Notes: generated by a model not told the origin, from the letters alone. Shown: positions 9,488 to 16,401, counted from the first letter of the stretch. The stretch is 16,401 bases of DNA from JBBDIO01 sp040880365 (GCA_040880365.1 JBBDIO010000207.1:1-16401); one strand, 5' to 3'. Translations and numbers: made by a program.

Positions 9488-9757
9488 ATAGTCATATTTT
9501 TGTGTCGTATTTTTGTAGATTAGATTCTGGCGTAGACGAAGTCCAGACCCGTGTCGTGATACTGTGCAGAGAGTTGCCGGGAGGTGCAAGGCAACCAGTG
9601 TCGACACTGTAGCAACTTCCGAGCTTCCGGCAGGCAATGGTCGGGCGGTCACACCCGTTATCGTGTAATGAGGCTGCACGCCGGCACGCGCCGGATGCAG
9701 TGAACTCAGGTGGCACCACGAAGCCCTTTCGTCCTGATTTGACGAGAGGGCTTTTTT
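9488..9757 (+). promoter_or_regulatory. T-box riboswitch leader of serS (tRNA-Ser responsive)
   Basis: The 14-nt T-box CAGGTGGCACCACG lies at 9707-9720. Its bulge TGGC (9711-9714) is complementary to the GCCA end of uncharged tRNA-Ser (discriminator G73). The distal part of Stem I is visible: stems GTGTCG/CGACAC (9551-9556, 9602-9607), ATACTG/CAGTGT, and GTTGCC/GGCAAC (9573-9578, 9590-9595), capped by the conserved loop GGTGCAA (9583-9589). Below, GAAGT/ACTTC closes the specifier loop, where AGC followed by A (9611-9614) is the likely serine specifier; TCC at 9618-9620 is a less likely alternative. A Stem III hairpin CTGCA/TGCAG spans 9674-9700. The T-box is followed directly by an intrinsic terminator, so low charging of tRNA-Ser should favour the antiterminator and serS expression. 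Confidence 0.93.
9721..9757 (+). terminator. Regulated intrinsic terminator of the serS T-box
   Basis: A 13-bp stem, 9721-9733 with 9741-9753, contains one T-G wobble and a 7-nt loop, and is followed by a T-run ending at 9757. In T-box RNAs this terminator competes with an antiterminator built around the preceding T-box sequence. Confidence 0.92.
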
Positions 9758-9784
9758 GATTGGGAAATTACAAGGAGATAACTC

Positions 9785-11062
9785 ATGCTGGATATTCGCT
9801 GGATGCGTGAAAATCGGGCGGCCCTGGCCGAAGCCATGATCAAGCTGAACGCCGTCGACGCGCCCTGGGAACGCGCCCTGGAACTGGATGAACAGCGGCG
9901 GTCGCTGCTCACCAGGGTCGAGGCGTTGCGCGCCGAGCGCAATACGGGTTCCAAGGCGGTGGGGCAACTGTTTCGCGAGAAAAAGACCGACGAAGCCAAT
10001 GCGCTGAAGGAACGACTGGGCGCGGTGGGCGATGAAATTGCTACGTTGGATGAGACGTTGCGCGCGGTGGATGCGGATTTTGAAGCGGCCATGTTGCGTA
10101 TTCCCAACATCCCCGACGACGACGCGCCGGTCGCGCCCGATGAAACGGGCAATGTGGTTGCCACCGAAGTGGGCACTCGTCCCACGTTTGACTTTGTCCC
10201 GCTGGCACACTGGGATCTGGGCGAACGCCTGGACATTATCGACATGGAGCGCGGCGCAAAGCTGGCGGGCAGCCGCTTTTATGTGCTCAAGCGGGCCGGC
10301 GCTCAATTGCAGCGCGCCCTGGCAAACTGGTTCCTGGATGTGCACACCACCGAGAACGGCTTCGACGAGATCTATCCGCCCTTTATGGTGCGCGAGGCGT
10401 GCATGGTGGGCACCGGCAATCTGCCCAAGTTTGGGGATGTTCTCTATCGCGATGCCGAAGAAGATTACTGGTTTGTGCCCACGGCCGAGGTCCCGGTGAC
10501 GAATCTGCACCGGGACGAGATCATGGACGGCGCGCAGCTGCCCCGCTACTATGTGGCGCATACGCCCTGTTTCCGGCGCGAAAAGGTATCGGCGGGCAAA
10601 GATGTGCGCGGCATTAAGCGCGTGCATCAGTTTGAAAAGGTCGAGCTGGTCAAGTTTGTGACGCCCGAAACGGGCCGCGCGGAGCTGGAAAGCCTGACCC
10701 AGGTTGCAGAAACGCTGGTCGCCCGCCTGGGGCTGCCCTATCGCCGTGTGCTGATTGCGACGGGCGATCTGTCGTTTGTGGCCTGTCTGAAATATGACAT
10801 TGAGGTGTGGGCCGCGGGCTGTGAGGAATGGCTGGAAGTCAGCTCGTGTTCGTGGTTCCGCGATTTTCAGGCCCGACGCGCCAATATCCGCTATCGCACA
10901 GGCGAGGGCAAGATCGAATATGTGCACACGCTCAACGGCTCGGCGCTGGCCTTGCCGCGCATCGTCATCGCGATTCTGGAAAACTATCAGCAGGCCGATG
11001 GCTCGGTCGCCATCCCCGAAGTGCTGCAACCCTATATGGGGGGGCGCACGGAAATTCGTTAA
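9785..11062 (+). CDS. serS: Seryl-tRNA synthetase
   Basis: The 425-residue class II synthetase charges tRNA-Ser with serine in the cytoplasm and supplies Ser-tRNA for translation. MLDIRWMRENRAAL starts the N-terminal helical-arm region, and the following charged helices (about 25-105) form the antiparallel coiled coil that contacts the long variable arm of tRNA-Ser. The core shows GTGNLPKF, the serine-site region FVPTAEVPVTN, motif 2 near 262-288 (FRREKVSAGKDVRGIKR, HQFEKVEL), SSCSWF and DFQARRANIRYR, and motif 3 near 383-402 (NGSALALPRIVIAILE), with YMGG at the end. Length is normal. AAGGAG at 9772-9777 is placed 7 nt before ATG 9785. It is preceded by a T-box and followed by a terminator, so it is probably monocistronic. 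Confidence 0.98.
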   Translation: MLDIRWMRENRAALAEAMIKLNAVDAPWERALELDEQRRSLLTRVEALRAERNTGSKAVGQLFREKKTDEANALKERLGAVGDEIATLDETLRAVDADFEAAMLRIPNIPDDDAPVAPDETGNVVATEVGTRPTFDFVPLAHWDLGERLDIIDMERGAKLAGSRFYVLKRAGAQLQRALANWFLDVHTTENGFDEIYPPFMVREACMVGTGNLPKFGDVLYRDAEEDYWFVPTAEVPVTNLHRDEIMDGAQLPRYYVAHTPCFRREKVSAGKDVRGIKRVHQFEKVELVKFVTPETGRAELESLTQVAETLVARLGLPYRRVLIATGDLSFVACLKYDIEVWAAGCEEWLEVSSCSWFRDFQARRANIRYRTGEGKIEYVHTLNGSALALPRIVIAILENYQQADGSVAIPEVLQPYMGGRTEIR

Positions 11063-11150
11063 TGGAAACGGTGGGTCCCCGCTACGCCACGGTTCACCTG
11101 TCGCCCTCAATCACTGCGAGATAACCGACGCGCCGATTTATGTACGCACA

Positions 11151-11202
11151 CGCCCAGAGGTCAAAGACCGCCTGAAGGTCAACGACCCCTGGGCGCTTTT
11201 GT
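11151..11202 (+). terminator. Intrinsic terminator downstream of serS
   Basis: CGCCCAG-A-GGTC (11151-11162) can pair with GACC-C-CTGGGCG (near 11184-11195), 11 bp with one internal mismatch and a loop of about 21 nt, followed by CTTTTGTG. The hairpin is strong but the T-run is short. Confidence 0.7.
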
Positions 11203-11234
11203 GTGGCGTCGTGTAGAGATACTTACAGAAGCGA

Positions 11235-11353
11235 TCTCCCACTCCGAGTACTGTTAGGCAGCTGGCCCATATGAACCCGCGCCGGCAACTTGTTTGTCCA
11301 CTGCAATGTCCTCCGGTCCTGGCTTGTTGCCGTGGGGCCGTGTACTCGGGAGA
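11235..11353 (+). promoter_or_regulatory. Candidate structured leader RNA with nested long-range stems
   Basis: Three perfect inverted repeats are nested around one centre: CCGAGTAC (11244-11251) with GTACTCGG (11342-11349), GGCCC (11264-11268) with GGGCC (11335-11339), and CGGCAAC (11283-11289) with GTTGCCG (11326-11332). The 3' arms are separated by only 2 nt each, while the 5' side has bulges of 12 and 14 nt; the apical loop is 36 nt. TCTC at 11235-11238 could extend the outer stem to GAGA at 11350-11353. This would mask the purine-rich GGGAGA that precedes the start of the downstream CDP-alcohol phosphatidyltransferase. I do not recognise a known riboswitch. Pairing is seen directly; regulation is inference. 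Confidence 0.5.
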
Positions 11354-11364
11354 CGGAACAACAG

Positions 11365-11970
11365 ATGCGAGACGCTGCCCTGCGCAGTCAAAAAGATCGG
11401 CTGATGACGCCGTTTGCACGCCGCGCGTTTGTGCGCGTCCACCCCAATCTGATTTCGGTGGTGGCGATGGCTGTGGGGCTGGCGGCGGCCTGGGCGGTCA
11501 CGCAGGAACTCTATTGGCTGGGCCTGGGCCTGTGGTGGGGCAATCGCATCCTCGACGGTCTGGATGGTCTGGTGGCGCGCCTGCACCACAAACAGTCGGA
11601 TTTTGGCGGCTATCTGGATCTGCTCCTGGATTTCGTCGTCTATCTGGCGGTGCCCGTGGCGTTTGTGTTGGCCCAGCCCACCGGCGTGCATCTGTGGGCG
11701 CTGGTGGCGTTGGTCGGTTCTTATGTGCTGAATACGATTTCGTGGACGGTTTTGGCCGCGATTCTGGAAAAGCGGCAACTGCAATCGTCTGCCCGTGCCA
11801 CCACCATCGAGATGCCGGTGGGCATTGTCGAAGGCGCGGAAACGATTGTCTTGTATACCGTTTTCTTCCTGATTCCGTGGGCGGTGGGTATTTTATTCTG
11901 GCTCATGGCCGCGTTGGTGATGGCGACTGTAGTCCAACGGGTGATCTGGGCCTATCGGCATCTGCCCTGA
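11365..11970 (+). CDS. CDP-alcohol phosphatidyltransferase family membrane protein
   Basis: The protein has about 201 residues and the complete family signature D64-x2-D67-G68-x2-A71-R72-x8-G81-x3-D85-x3-D89. The aspartates bind the metal ions and the CDP-linked donor. Around it lie several hydrophobic segments, consistent with the usual six-helix inner-membrane enzyme that transfers a phosphatidyl or phospho-alcohol group. Which alcohol acceptor is used cannot be read from the sequence, so I give no pgsA or pssA symbol. ATG 11365 is chosen because GGGAGA lies about 11 nt upstream; ATG 11404 is also reasonable because the family-like part starts there (MTPFARRAF), and an upstream in-frame codon at 11290 is unlikely because it lies within the structured leader. 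The next genes encode a VTT membrane protein and a flavin oxidoreductase on the same strand. Confidence 0.88.
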   Translation: MRDAALRSQKDRLMTPFARRAFVRVHPNLISVVAMAVGLAAAWAVTQELYWLGLGLWWGNRILDGLDGLVARLHHKQSDFGGYLDLLLDFVVYLAVPVAFVLAQPTGVHLWALVALVGSYVLNTISWTVLAAILEKRQLQSSARATTIEMPVGIVEGAETIVLYTVFFLIPWAVGILFWLMAALVMATVVQRVIWAYRHLP

Positions 11971-12057
11971 TGCGGCAATTTGACCCCCATGACAAGCGTG
12001 ACAAGGCCCGCATCGAATTGACGTGTCGCGTGGATATTGTGCAGAGAGGCTATATCT

Positions 12058-12828
12058 GTGGAAGTCGTTTCTAAAGTTGCCCGTGAATCAGCTGCCGGTG
12101 ATGGTGTGGCGGATACTTCTGACCCTGTACTTGAAGCCCCGGAGACCGCGCCGGGCTGGTGGGCGCGCCATTGGCCCAAATTGGTGGCGGCTACGTTTTG
12201 GGCGATTCTGGTGGGCGGCTATCTCTGGTTTGCCCGGACATATGGGGTGGGGCCGCGCGAGGCCATGCAACAATTGGTCGCTGTGATGCAGGATAGCGTC
12301 TATGGACCTCTGCTCTATATTCTCATCTACGCCTTGCGCCCCCTCTTCTTTTTCCCCGGCACGCTGTTGACCATTGCAGGCGGATTTTTGTTTGGCCCCG
12401 TGCTGGGTATTCTGTTGACGGTGGTGGCGGCCAATTCCAGTGCATTGGTGGCCTATACTGTAGGACGTTATTTTGGGCAGGGAATATTGGATGACGCGGC
12501 AACTGATGGCGTGGTCCACCGCTATGCCGCGCGTATGCGCAACAACAGCTTTGAAACTGTTCTGATTATGCGCTTTATCTTCTTACCCTACGATCTGGTG
12601 AACTATCTGGCCGGCCTGCTGCGCATCGACTGGAAAGGCTTTTTGCTGGCGACGGCCCTGGGCAGCATACCGGGTACGTTTTCGTTTGTCCTCTTTGGAG
12701 CCTCCATTGAAAGCTTTGAGGGCGGGATTCCAGCTTTGAACCCCTGGGTGTTGGCGCTTTCTGCGGGCATCTTTGTGTTGAGCCTGGTTTTGTCGCGCTT
12801 CTTCAAGCGTCGGGAAAGGCTTGAATAG
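12058..12828 (+). CDS. VTT-domain (TVP38/TMEM64, DedA-like) membrane protein
   Basis: The 256-residue protein has a polar N-terminal tail of about 35 residues, then a hydrophobic helix (LVAATFWAILVGGYLW). The VTT core follows: PLFFFPGTLLTIAGGFLFGP, then TVGRYFG, and later MRFIFLPYDLVNYLAGLLRI with IPGTFSFVLFGAS. These proline/glycine re-entrant motifs define TVP38/TMEM64 proteins, a family related to DedA and to lipid scramblases. It acts in the cytoplasmic membrane, perhaps moving a lipid or ion; the substrate is unknown. GTG 12058 is chosen because AGAGAGG lies 8 nt upstream; TTG at 12037 is in frame but has no ribosome site. It follows the CDP-alcohol phosphatidyltransferase by 87 nt and precedes a MerA-like oxidoreductase by 128 nt. 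The family is found fused or adjacent to such oxidoreductases in other bacteria. Confidence 0.9.
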   Translation: MEVVSKVARESAAGDGVADTSDPVLEAPETAPGWWARHWPKLVAATFWAILVGGYLWFARTYGVGPREAMQQLVAVMQDSVYGPLLYILIYALRPLFFFPGTLLTIAGGFLFGPVLGILLTVVAANSSALVAYTVGRYFGQGILDDAATDGVVHRYAARMRNNSFETVLIMRFIFLPYDLVNYLAGLLRIDWKGFLLATALGSIPGTFSFVLFGASIESFEGGIPALNPWVLALSAGIFVLSLVLSRFFKRRERLE

Positions 12829-12956
12829 TGGGCAACTGATAATGTGTCCATGCCTGCCGTGCAAAGTGCTAATCATCCACTGGCAATTTGCCTGCCCCGA
12901 CCGTCGGTCATTTCCTCGGGTATCTCTCAATCATTCATCAGGAGTTAACACCATTC

Positions 12957-14465
12957 ATGTTGATTCGTCCGTGGGATACGTTCAACCAGCGTCTGGTTGC
13001 CAATGTCCATCCACCCACCTGGCAAAACCCCACGCCAAGCGGCAAATATAACCTGGTCGTCATTGGAGGCGGCTCGGCGGGGCTGGTGGCGGCTGCCGGG
13101 GCCGCGGGGCTGGGCGCCAAAGTGGCCCTGGTGGAAAAGCATCTGCTGGGCGGCGATTGTCTCAACGTGGGCTGCGTGCCTTCCAAGAGCGTGATCCGTG
13201 CCGCGCGTGCGGCAGGCGATGTGGCGTGCGCGGGCGAGTTTGGCGTGCATGTGTCGGGCGCAGTGTCTATCGATTTTGGCGCGGTGATGGCGCGGATGCG
13301 ACGCGTGCGCGCCGATATTAGCGATCACGATTCGGCGCAGCGGTTTGCCAACCTGGGCATTGATGTTTTTCTGGGCGAGGGCCATTTCGGCAGTGGCGAT
13401 ACATTTATGGTGGGCGATGCCACGCTGCATTTTAGCAAAGCCCTGATCGCCACAGGTTCGCGCGCGGCGATTCCGCCTATTCCTGGGCTGGACACGGCGG
13501 GCTATCTCACAAATGAGACGCTTTTCGAGCTGACCGAACGCCCCGAACGCCTGGCGATTATTGGCGGGGGACCGATTGGCGCAGAGATGGCGCAGGCTTT
13601 TCAACGGCTGGGCAGCCAGGTCTATCTGCTGGATGCCGGTGCCCGACTTTTGCACCGCGATGATGCCGATGCCGCCGCGCTGGTAGCCGATGCGTTGGCG
13701 CGCGACGGCGTCCAACTGCTGCTCAAGTGCGAGATTTCCGGGGCAACCCTCGCCGCCGGTAAGCGCACGCTTTCCTATACAATCGACGGCCAGGCGGCAG
13801 AGCTGACCGTCGATGCCGTTTTGGTAGCGGCAGGCCGCCAGCCCAACATCGAAACCCTGGACCTGGCCGCGGCGGGAGTCACCGCCCATCGCCGCGGGAT
13901 CGAAGTCAACGATTATTTGCAGAGCAGCAATCCCAACATCTATGCCGCGGGCGATGTGGGGTTCAAATATCAGTTTACCCATACGGCGGATTTTACTGCA
14001 CGCATCGTGTTGCAAAATGCACTCTTTCCGTTTCCCAAGCGCAAAGCATCGGATCTGATTGTGCCGTGGACGACCTACACCGATCCCGAAGTGGCGCATG
14101 TGGGCCTGACCCCGGCCGATGCGGAACAGGCGGGCATCGCCATCACCACGTTTTCCCAGGCGATTGGCGAAACCGACCGGGGACGCGCCGATGGCGATGA
14201 CGAGGGGTTTGTGCGTGTGCATGTGAAACGCGGCAGCGACAAAATTTTGGGCGCAACGATTGTGGCGCGCCACGCGGGCGAAATGCTCAACGAGATTACA
14301 CTGGCGATGAACAACAATCTGGGGCTGAAGTCACTGGCGAATGTGATCCATCCCTATCCCACCCAGGCCGAAGCGATTCGCCAAGTGGCAGACCAATATA
14401 ACCGCACGCGGCTCACGGCCCCGCTGCAAAGGGTCGCGGGCTGGTGGATGGCGCGCACGCGTTGA
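12957..14465 (+). CDS. MerA-like FAD-dependent pyridine nucleotide-disulfide oxidoreductase
   Basis: The 502-residue flavoprotein has an N-terminal extension of about 30 residues. An FAD-binding Rossmann motif near residue 32 (VVIGGGSAGLVAAAGAAGLG) comes next. The redox-active disulfide is C68-LNVG-C73 in GGDCLNVGCVPSK. An NAD(P)-binding motif lies near 200 (AIIGGGPIGAEMAQAF), the second FAD motif is IYAAGDVG, and a dimerisation domain carries the catalytic-type His465 in HPYPTQAE. It lacks the C-terminal cysteine pair and the N-terminal metal-binding domain of true mercuric reductase, so mercury reduction is not supported. It probably transfers electrons from NAD(P)H to an unknown disulfide or quinone-like acceptor. 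Start ATG 12957 follows AGGAG by about 12 nt. The neighbouring VTT protein suggests that they act together at the membrane. Confidence 0.93.
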   Translation: MLIRPWDTFNQRLVANVHPPTWQNPTPSGKYNLVVIGGGSAGLVAAAGAAGLGAKVALVEKHLLGGDCLNVGCVPSKSVIRAARAAGDVACAGEFGVHVSGAVSIDFGAVMARMRRVRADISDHDSAQRFANLGIDVFLGEGHFGSGDTFMVGDATLHFSKALIATGSRAAIPPIPGLDTAGYLTNETLFELTERPERLAIIGGGPIGAEMAQAFQRLGSQVYLLDAGARLLHRDDADAAALVADALARDGVQLLLKCEISGATLAAGKRTLSYTIDGQAAELTVDAVLVAAGRQPNIETLDLAAAGVTAHRRGIEVNDYLQSSNPNIYAAGDVGFKYQFTHTADFTARIVLQNALFPFPKRKASDLIVPWTTYTDPEVAHVGLTPADAEQAGIAITTFSQAIGETDRGRADGDDEGFVRVHVKRGSDKILGATIVARHAGEMLNEITLAMNNNLGLKSLANVIHPYPTQAEAIRQVADQYNRTRLTAPLQRVAGWWMARTR

Positions 14466-14571
14466 GCAACTCTTGTTCGCTGCACGCCGCCACGCGTCTG
14501 AATCGCAGCACTGCCGCAATCGCCCTGGGGCGGCTTGGGCGCAAATGGTTGGGAAAATTGAACAGGCAGAT

Positions 14572-14601
14572 TTGACAACTGCAAGCCCGCGGTTGTATAC
14601 T
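14572..14601 (+). promoter_or_regulatory. Promoter for tRNA-Ser(UGA)
   Basis: A consensus TTGACA (14572-14577) and TATACT (14596-14601) are spaced by 18 bp. The start would be near 14608, some 25 nt before the mature tRNA. Confidence 0.75.
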
Positions 14602-14632
14602 TTTTCAGTCGGAAGGGAGAACCCTGCTGTCG

Positions 14633-14944
<312 letters not shown>

Positions 14945-14969
14945 TACCGAATATACCTAAGTTATATAT

Positions 14970-15042
14970 GCGCCCGTAGCTCAGTGGATAGAGCGTTTGG
15001 TTGCGGACCAAAAGGTCGGAGGTTCAAGTCCTCCCGGGCGTA
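14970..15042 (+). tRNA. tRNA-Arg(GCG)
   Basis: The acceptor stem GCGCCCG pairs with CGGGCGT with a closing G-T; the discriminator is A15042 and CCA is not encoded. The anticodon arm is TTTGG-TTGCGGA-CCAAA, giving anticodon GCG at 15003-15005, which reads CGC and CGU. The D loop has AGTGGATAG, with the A20 that marks arginine tRNAs. The T arm is GGAGG-TTCAAGT-CCTCC. It lies 25 nt after tRNA-Ser(GCU) and is probably co-transcribed. Most bacteria use A34 (ACG, edited to inosine) in this box, so G34 is unusual. Confidence 0.93.
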
Positions 15043-15064
15043 CACTTTCGTCACTATGACGGAT

Positions 15065-15115
15065 AAAGAGAGACTCTTACACTGGGAAACCGGTGGAAAG
15101 GGTCTCTCTTTTTTT
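15065..15115 (+). terminator. Intrinsic terminator after the tRNA genes
   Basis: AAAGAGAGAC (15065-15074) pairs perfectly with GTCTCTCTTT (15102-15111), and the T-run continues to 15115. The loop contains an inner hairpin CACTGG-GAAA-CCGGTG with a GNRA tetraloop. It should end the tRNA transcript. Confidence 0.92.
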
Positions 15116-15195
15116 GTCGATGCTACCGGTTTTGCGTCAATTCTGTGCTTTCAAAAAACACCGAACCAAACGGTCTGCGGTTTACTCGCTTTGCT

Positions 15196-15238
15196 GAAAT
15201 TGGGCAAGGACCTTGTCGAAATTGGCTTGAGCCTTGTC
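15196..15238 (+). repeat. Imperfect direct repeat upstream of the DoxX-like gene
   Basis: Two adjacent units, 15196-15217 (22 bp) and 15218-15238 (21 bp), share GAAATTGG at the start and CCTTGTC at the end with differences between. A TACACT at 15252-15257 follows, but the best -35 (TTGAGC, 15227-15232) is spaced 19 bp from it. The pair may be a duplicated regulatory site. Confidence 0.5.
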
Positions 15239-15347
15239 GGAAAACTTGTGCTACACTCAGGAGCGGGAAGTCCTTTCGCGGGGTGTGTGACCGAGAAGCT
15301 ACTTGGCGGTGGTTTCCCGATCATTTCTTACTGTATATAGAATATAG

Positions 15348-15359
15348 ATACAATTGTAT
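15348..15359 (+). promoter_or_regulatory. Palindrome overlapping a possible -10 of the DoxX-like gene
   Basis: ATACAATTGTAT is a perfect 12-bp palindrome in an AT-rich stretch, and it contains TACAAT (15349-15354), a good -10 element 34 bp before the start codon. The -35 region is weak, as expected for a promoter needing an activator. A dimeric regulator bound here would cover the -10 and block transcription. Inference only. Confidence 0.4.
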
Positions 15360-15387
15360 ACAAAAATCGTAAGTTGGCGGGGCTGAT

Positions 15388-16299
15388 ATGAAGCCAAAAG
15401 GCATTTACGTTGAAATACCGCTTGCCGCGCCGCTGGATGATGTGTGGGAACACACGCAGAATCCGGCGTTGCATCAGCAATGGGATTTGCGCTTCACCAC
15501 AATCGAGTACCTGCCCAAGGGATCTGAAACGGAACCGCAGCGGTTTCGGTATACCACGCGTATTGGATTGGGTATCCAGGTTTCAGGGGAAGGCGAAAGT
15601 ATCGCCACGCGTCAGTCGGCAGATGGGCAATGGACGTCGGCGCTCAAGTTCTGGTCAGATCAACCGATCTCGCTTATTGAATGGGGTTCCGGTTACTGGA
15701 AGTACATTCCAGAGGGCGCGTCCGTCCGATTTCTGACGTGGTATGACTACCAGGTACGCTTCGGCGCACCCGGTAAATTCTTCGATTGGCTCCTGTTTCG
15801 CCCGTTGATTGGATGGGCGACGGCCTGGAGCTTCGATGCCCTCCGCTTGTGGCTGGAACAGGGCATACCGCCCGCACAGTCGATCCGCAGGACATACATC
15901 CAGCTGACGGCCCAGCTTGCCCTCGCCGGCACCTGGGTCTATCAGGGCCTTGTGCCGAAATTGTTGTTCCCAGATACCGGCGAACTGGCAATATTGCGCG
16001 CGACCGGGCTATTCGATGGCCTCGAACCCCTCGTGCTCACCATCGTTGGCGGCGGGCAGATAATTTTCGGCACAATTTTCCTGGCATTCGGATTTCGCGC
16101 GTGGCTACACTACTTGAACATCTGCGTGTTGATTGCGCTGGGCTGGGGTGCGCTATTGGGCGACAAGGCGCTGCTGATTGCGCCTTTTAATCCAGTTAGC
16201 CTGACACTGGCAATGGTCGCCTTATCGGTAATCAGTATTGTGAATGCGAAGGACTTGCCGGCTGCCGGAAACTGTTTGCGAAAGCCCCATAAACCATGA
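15388..16299 (+). CDS. SRPBCC-type domain fused to a DoxX-like membrane domain
   Basis: The 303-residue protein has two parts. Residues 1 to about 150 look like a START/SRPBCC (polyketide cyclase-like) ligand-binding fold, beginning with a strand and the helix APLDDVWEHTQNPALHQQWD. The second half, from about residue 168, starts SIRRTYIQLTAQLALAGTWVYQGLVPKLLFP and continues with about four hydrophobic helices ending ALSVISIVNAKDLP, matching the DoxX-like family. It is likely anchored in the cytoplasmic membrane. GGCGGGG lies upstream of ATG 15388 as a ribosome site. The stop overlaps the start of the DUF4166 gene by ATGA, so the two are translationally coupled. This pairing is common for these families, but no biochemical function is established that I know of. 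Confidence 0.8.
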   Translation: MKPKGIYVEIPLAAPLDDVWEHTQNPALHQQWDLRFTTIEYLPKGSETEPQRFRYTTRIGLGIQVSGEGESIATRQSADGQWTSALKFWSDQPISLIEWGSGYWKYIPEGASVRFLTWYDYQVRFGAPGKFFDWLLFRPLIGWATAWSFDALRLWLEQGIPPAQSIRRTYIQLTAQLALAGTWVYQGLVPKLLFPDTGELAILRATGLFDGLEPLVLTIVGGGQIIFGTIFLAFGFRAWLHYLNICVLIALGWGALLGDKALLIAPFNPVSLTLAMVALSVISIVNAKDLPAAGNCLRKPHKP

Positions 16300-16401
16300 C
16301 ATCCATTTATCAACAGGCGTTGGGCAGTGATTTTCAGAAGCTGCACCCCAAAGTGCAGGAGCGATTTGGATTTTCGAGCAAAGATCGCATCGCGTCTATC
16401 G
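16296..16401 (+). CDS. DUF4166-domain protein (partial, N-terminus only)
   Basis: The first 35 residues are visible before the window ends. They read MTSIYQQALGSDFQKLHP, then a stretch with VQERFGFSS, which matches the start of DUF4166 proteins. The ATG overlaps the stop of the DoxX-like gene by four bases, indicating one operon and translational coupling. The function of the family is not known to me. Identification rests on a short N-terminal match and on the expected neighbour. Confidence 0.7.
   Translation, partial: MTSIYQQALGSDFQKLHPKVQERFGFSSKDRIASI

Noticed and set aside
9416..11110. Minus-strand open frame (564 codons) opposite serS
   Set aside because: It runs through the T-box leader and serS in antisense and has no recognisable domain.
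12945..14273. Minus-strand open frame (442 codons) opposite the oxidoreductase
   Set aside because: It is a shadow of a gene with intact FAD, NAD and disulfide motifs.
12957..14465. Mercuric reductase (merA)
   Set aside because: The C-terminal cysteine pair and the metal-binding N-terminal domain are missing, and there are no mer genes nearby.
14984..15340. Plus-strand open frame of 118 codons
   Set aside because: It begins inside tRNA-Arg and runs through its terminator.

Overview
The window is a GC-rich bacterial chromosome segment. Its mix of genes suggests a Chloroflexota-like bacterium: a T-box-controlled serS, an AspRS of the non-discriminating type, a large SNF2 helicase paired with a SWIM-type protein, and strong sigma70-like promoters of which one looks leaderless. 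This assignment is an inference from gene content, not a database result.

Layout. (1) 1-682, minus: N-terminal part of an APC-superfamily amino acid permease that runs off the left edge. (2) 821-957: tandem array of a 30-bp hairpin-forming repeat lying between aspS and the permease. (3) 967-2796, minus: aspS, with its own promoter near 3014-3042 and a leader of about 210 nt holding two overlapping hairpins. (4) 3338-7057 and 7100-7999, plus: a SNF2-family ATPase and a SWIM-like zinc-finger partner. The first is driven by a promoter so close to the start codon that the mRNA is probably leaderless. (5) 8164-9396, plus: a protein resembling only the N-terminal and head domains of polyphosphate kinase 1, with no catalytic half. 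(6) 9453-11200: promoter, complete T-box leader, serS and a terminator. (7) 11235-14465, plus: a strongly structured leader, a CDP-alcohol phosphatidyltransferase, a VTT/TVP38-type membrane protein and a MerA-like flavin disulfide oxidoreductase, which I read as a membrane-lipid/redox module. (8) 14633-15042: tRNA-Ser(UGA), tRNA-Ser(GCU) and tRNA-Arg(GCG), followed by a strong terminator. (9) 15388-16401, plus: an SRPBCC/DoxX-like membrane protein translationally coupled to a DUF4166 protein cut by the right edge.

The themes connect. serS is regulated by uncharged tRNA-Ser, and the window also carries two tRNA-Ser genes. One of these (GCU) matches the most likely T-box specifier codon, and both carry the G73 that the T-box bulge requires. 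The best candidates for undescribed biology are the nested long-range stems before the CDP-alcohol phosphatidyltransferase, the tandem hairpin array behind aspS, the overlapping hairpins in the aspS leader, the catalytic-domain-less PPK1 relative and the G34 tRNA-Arg.
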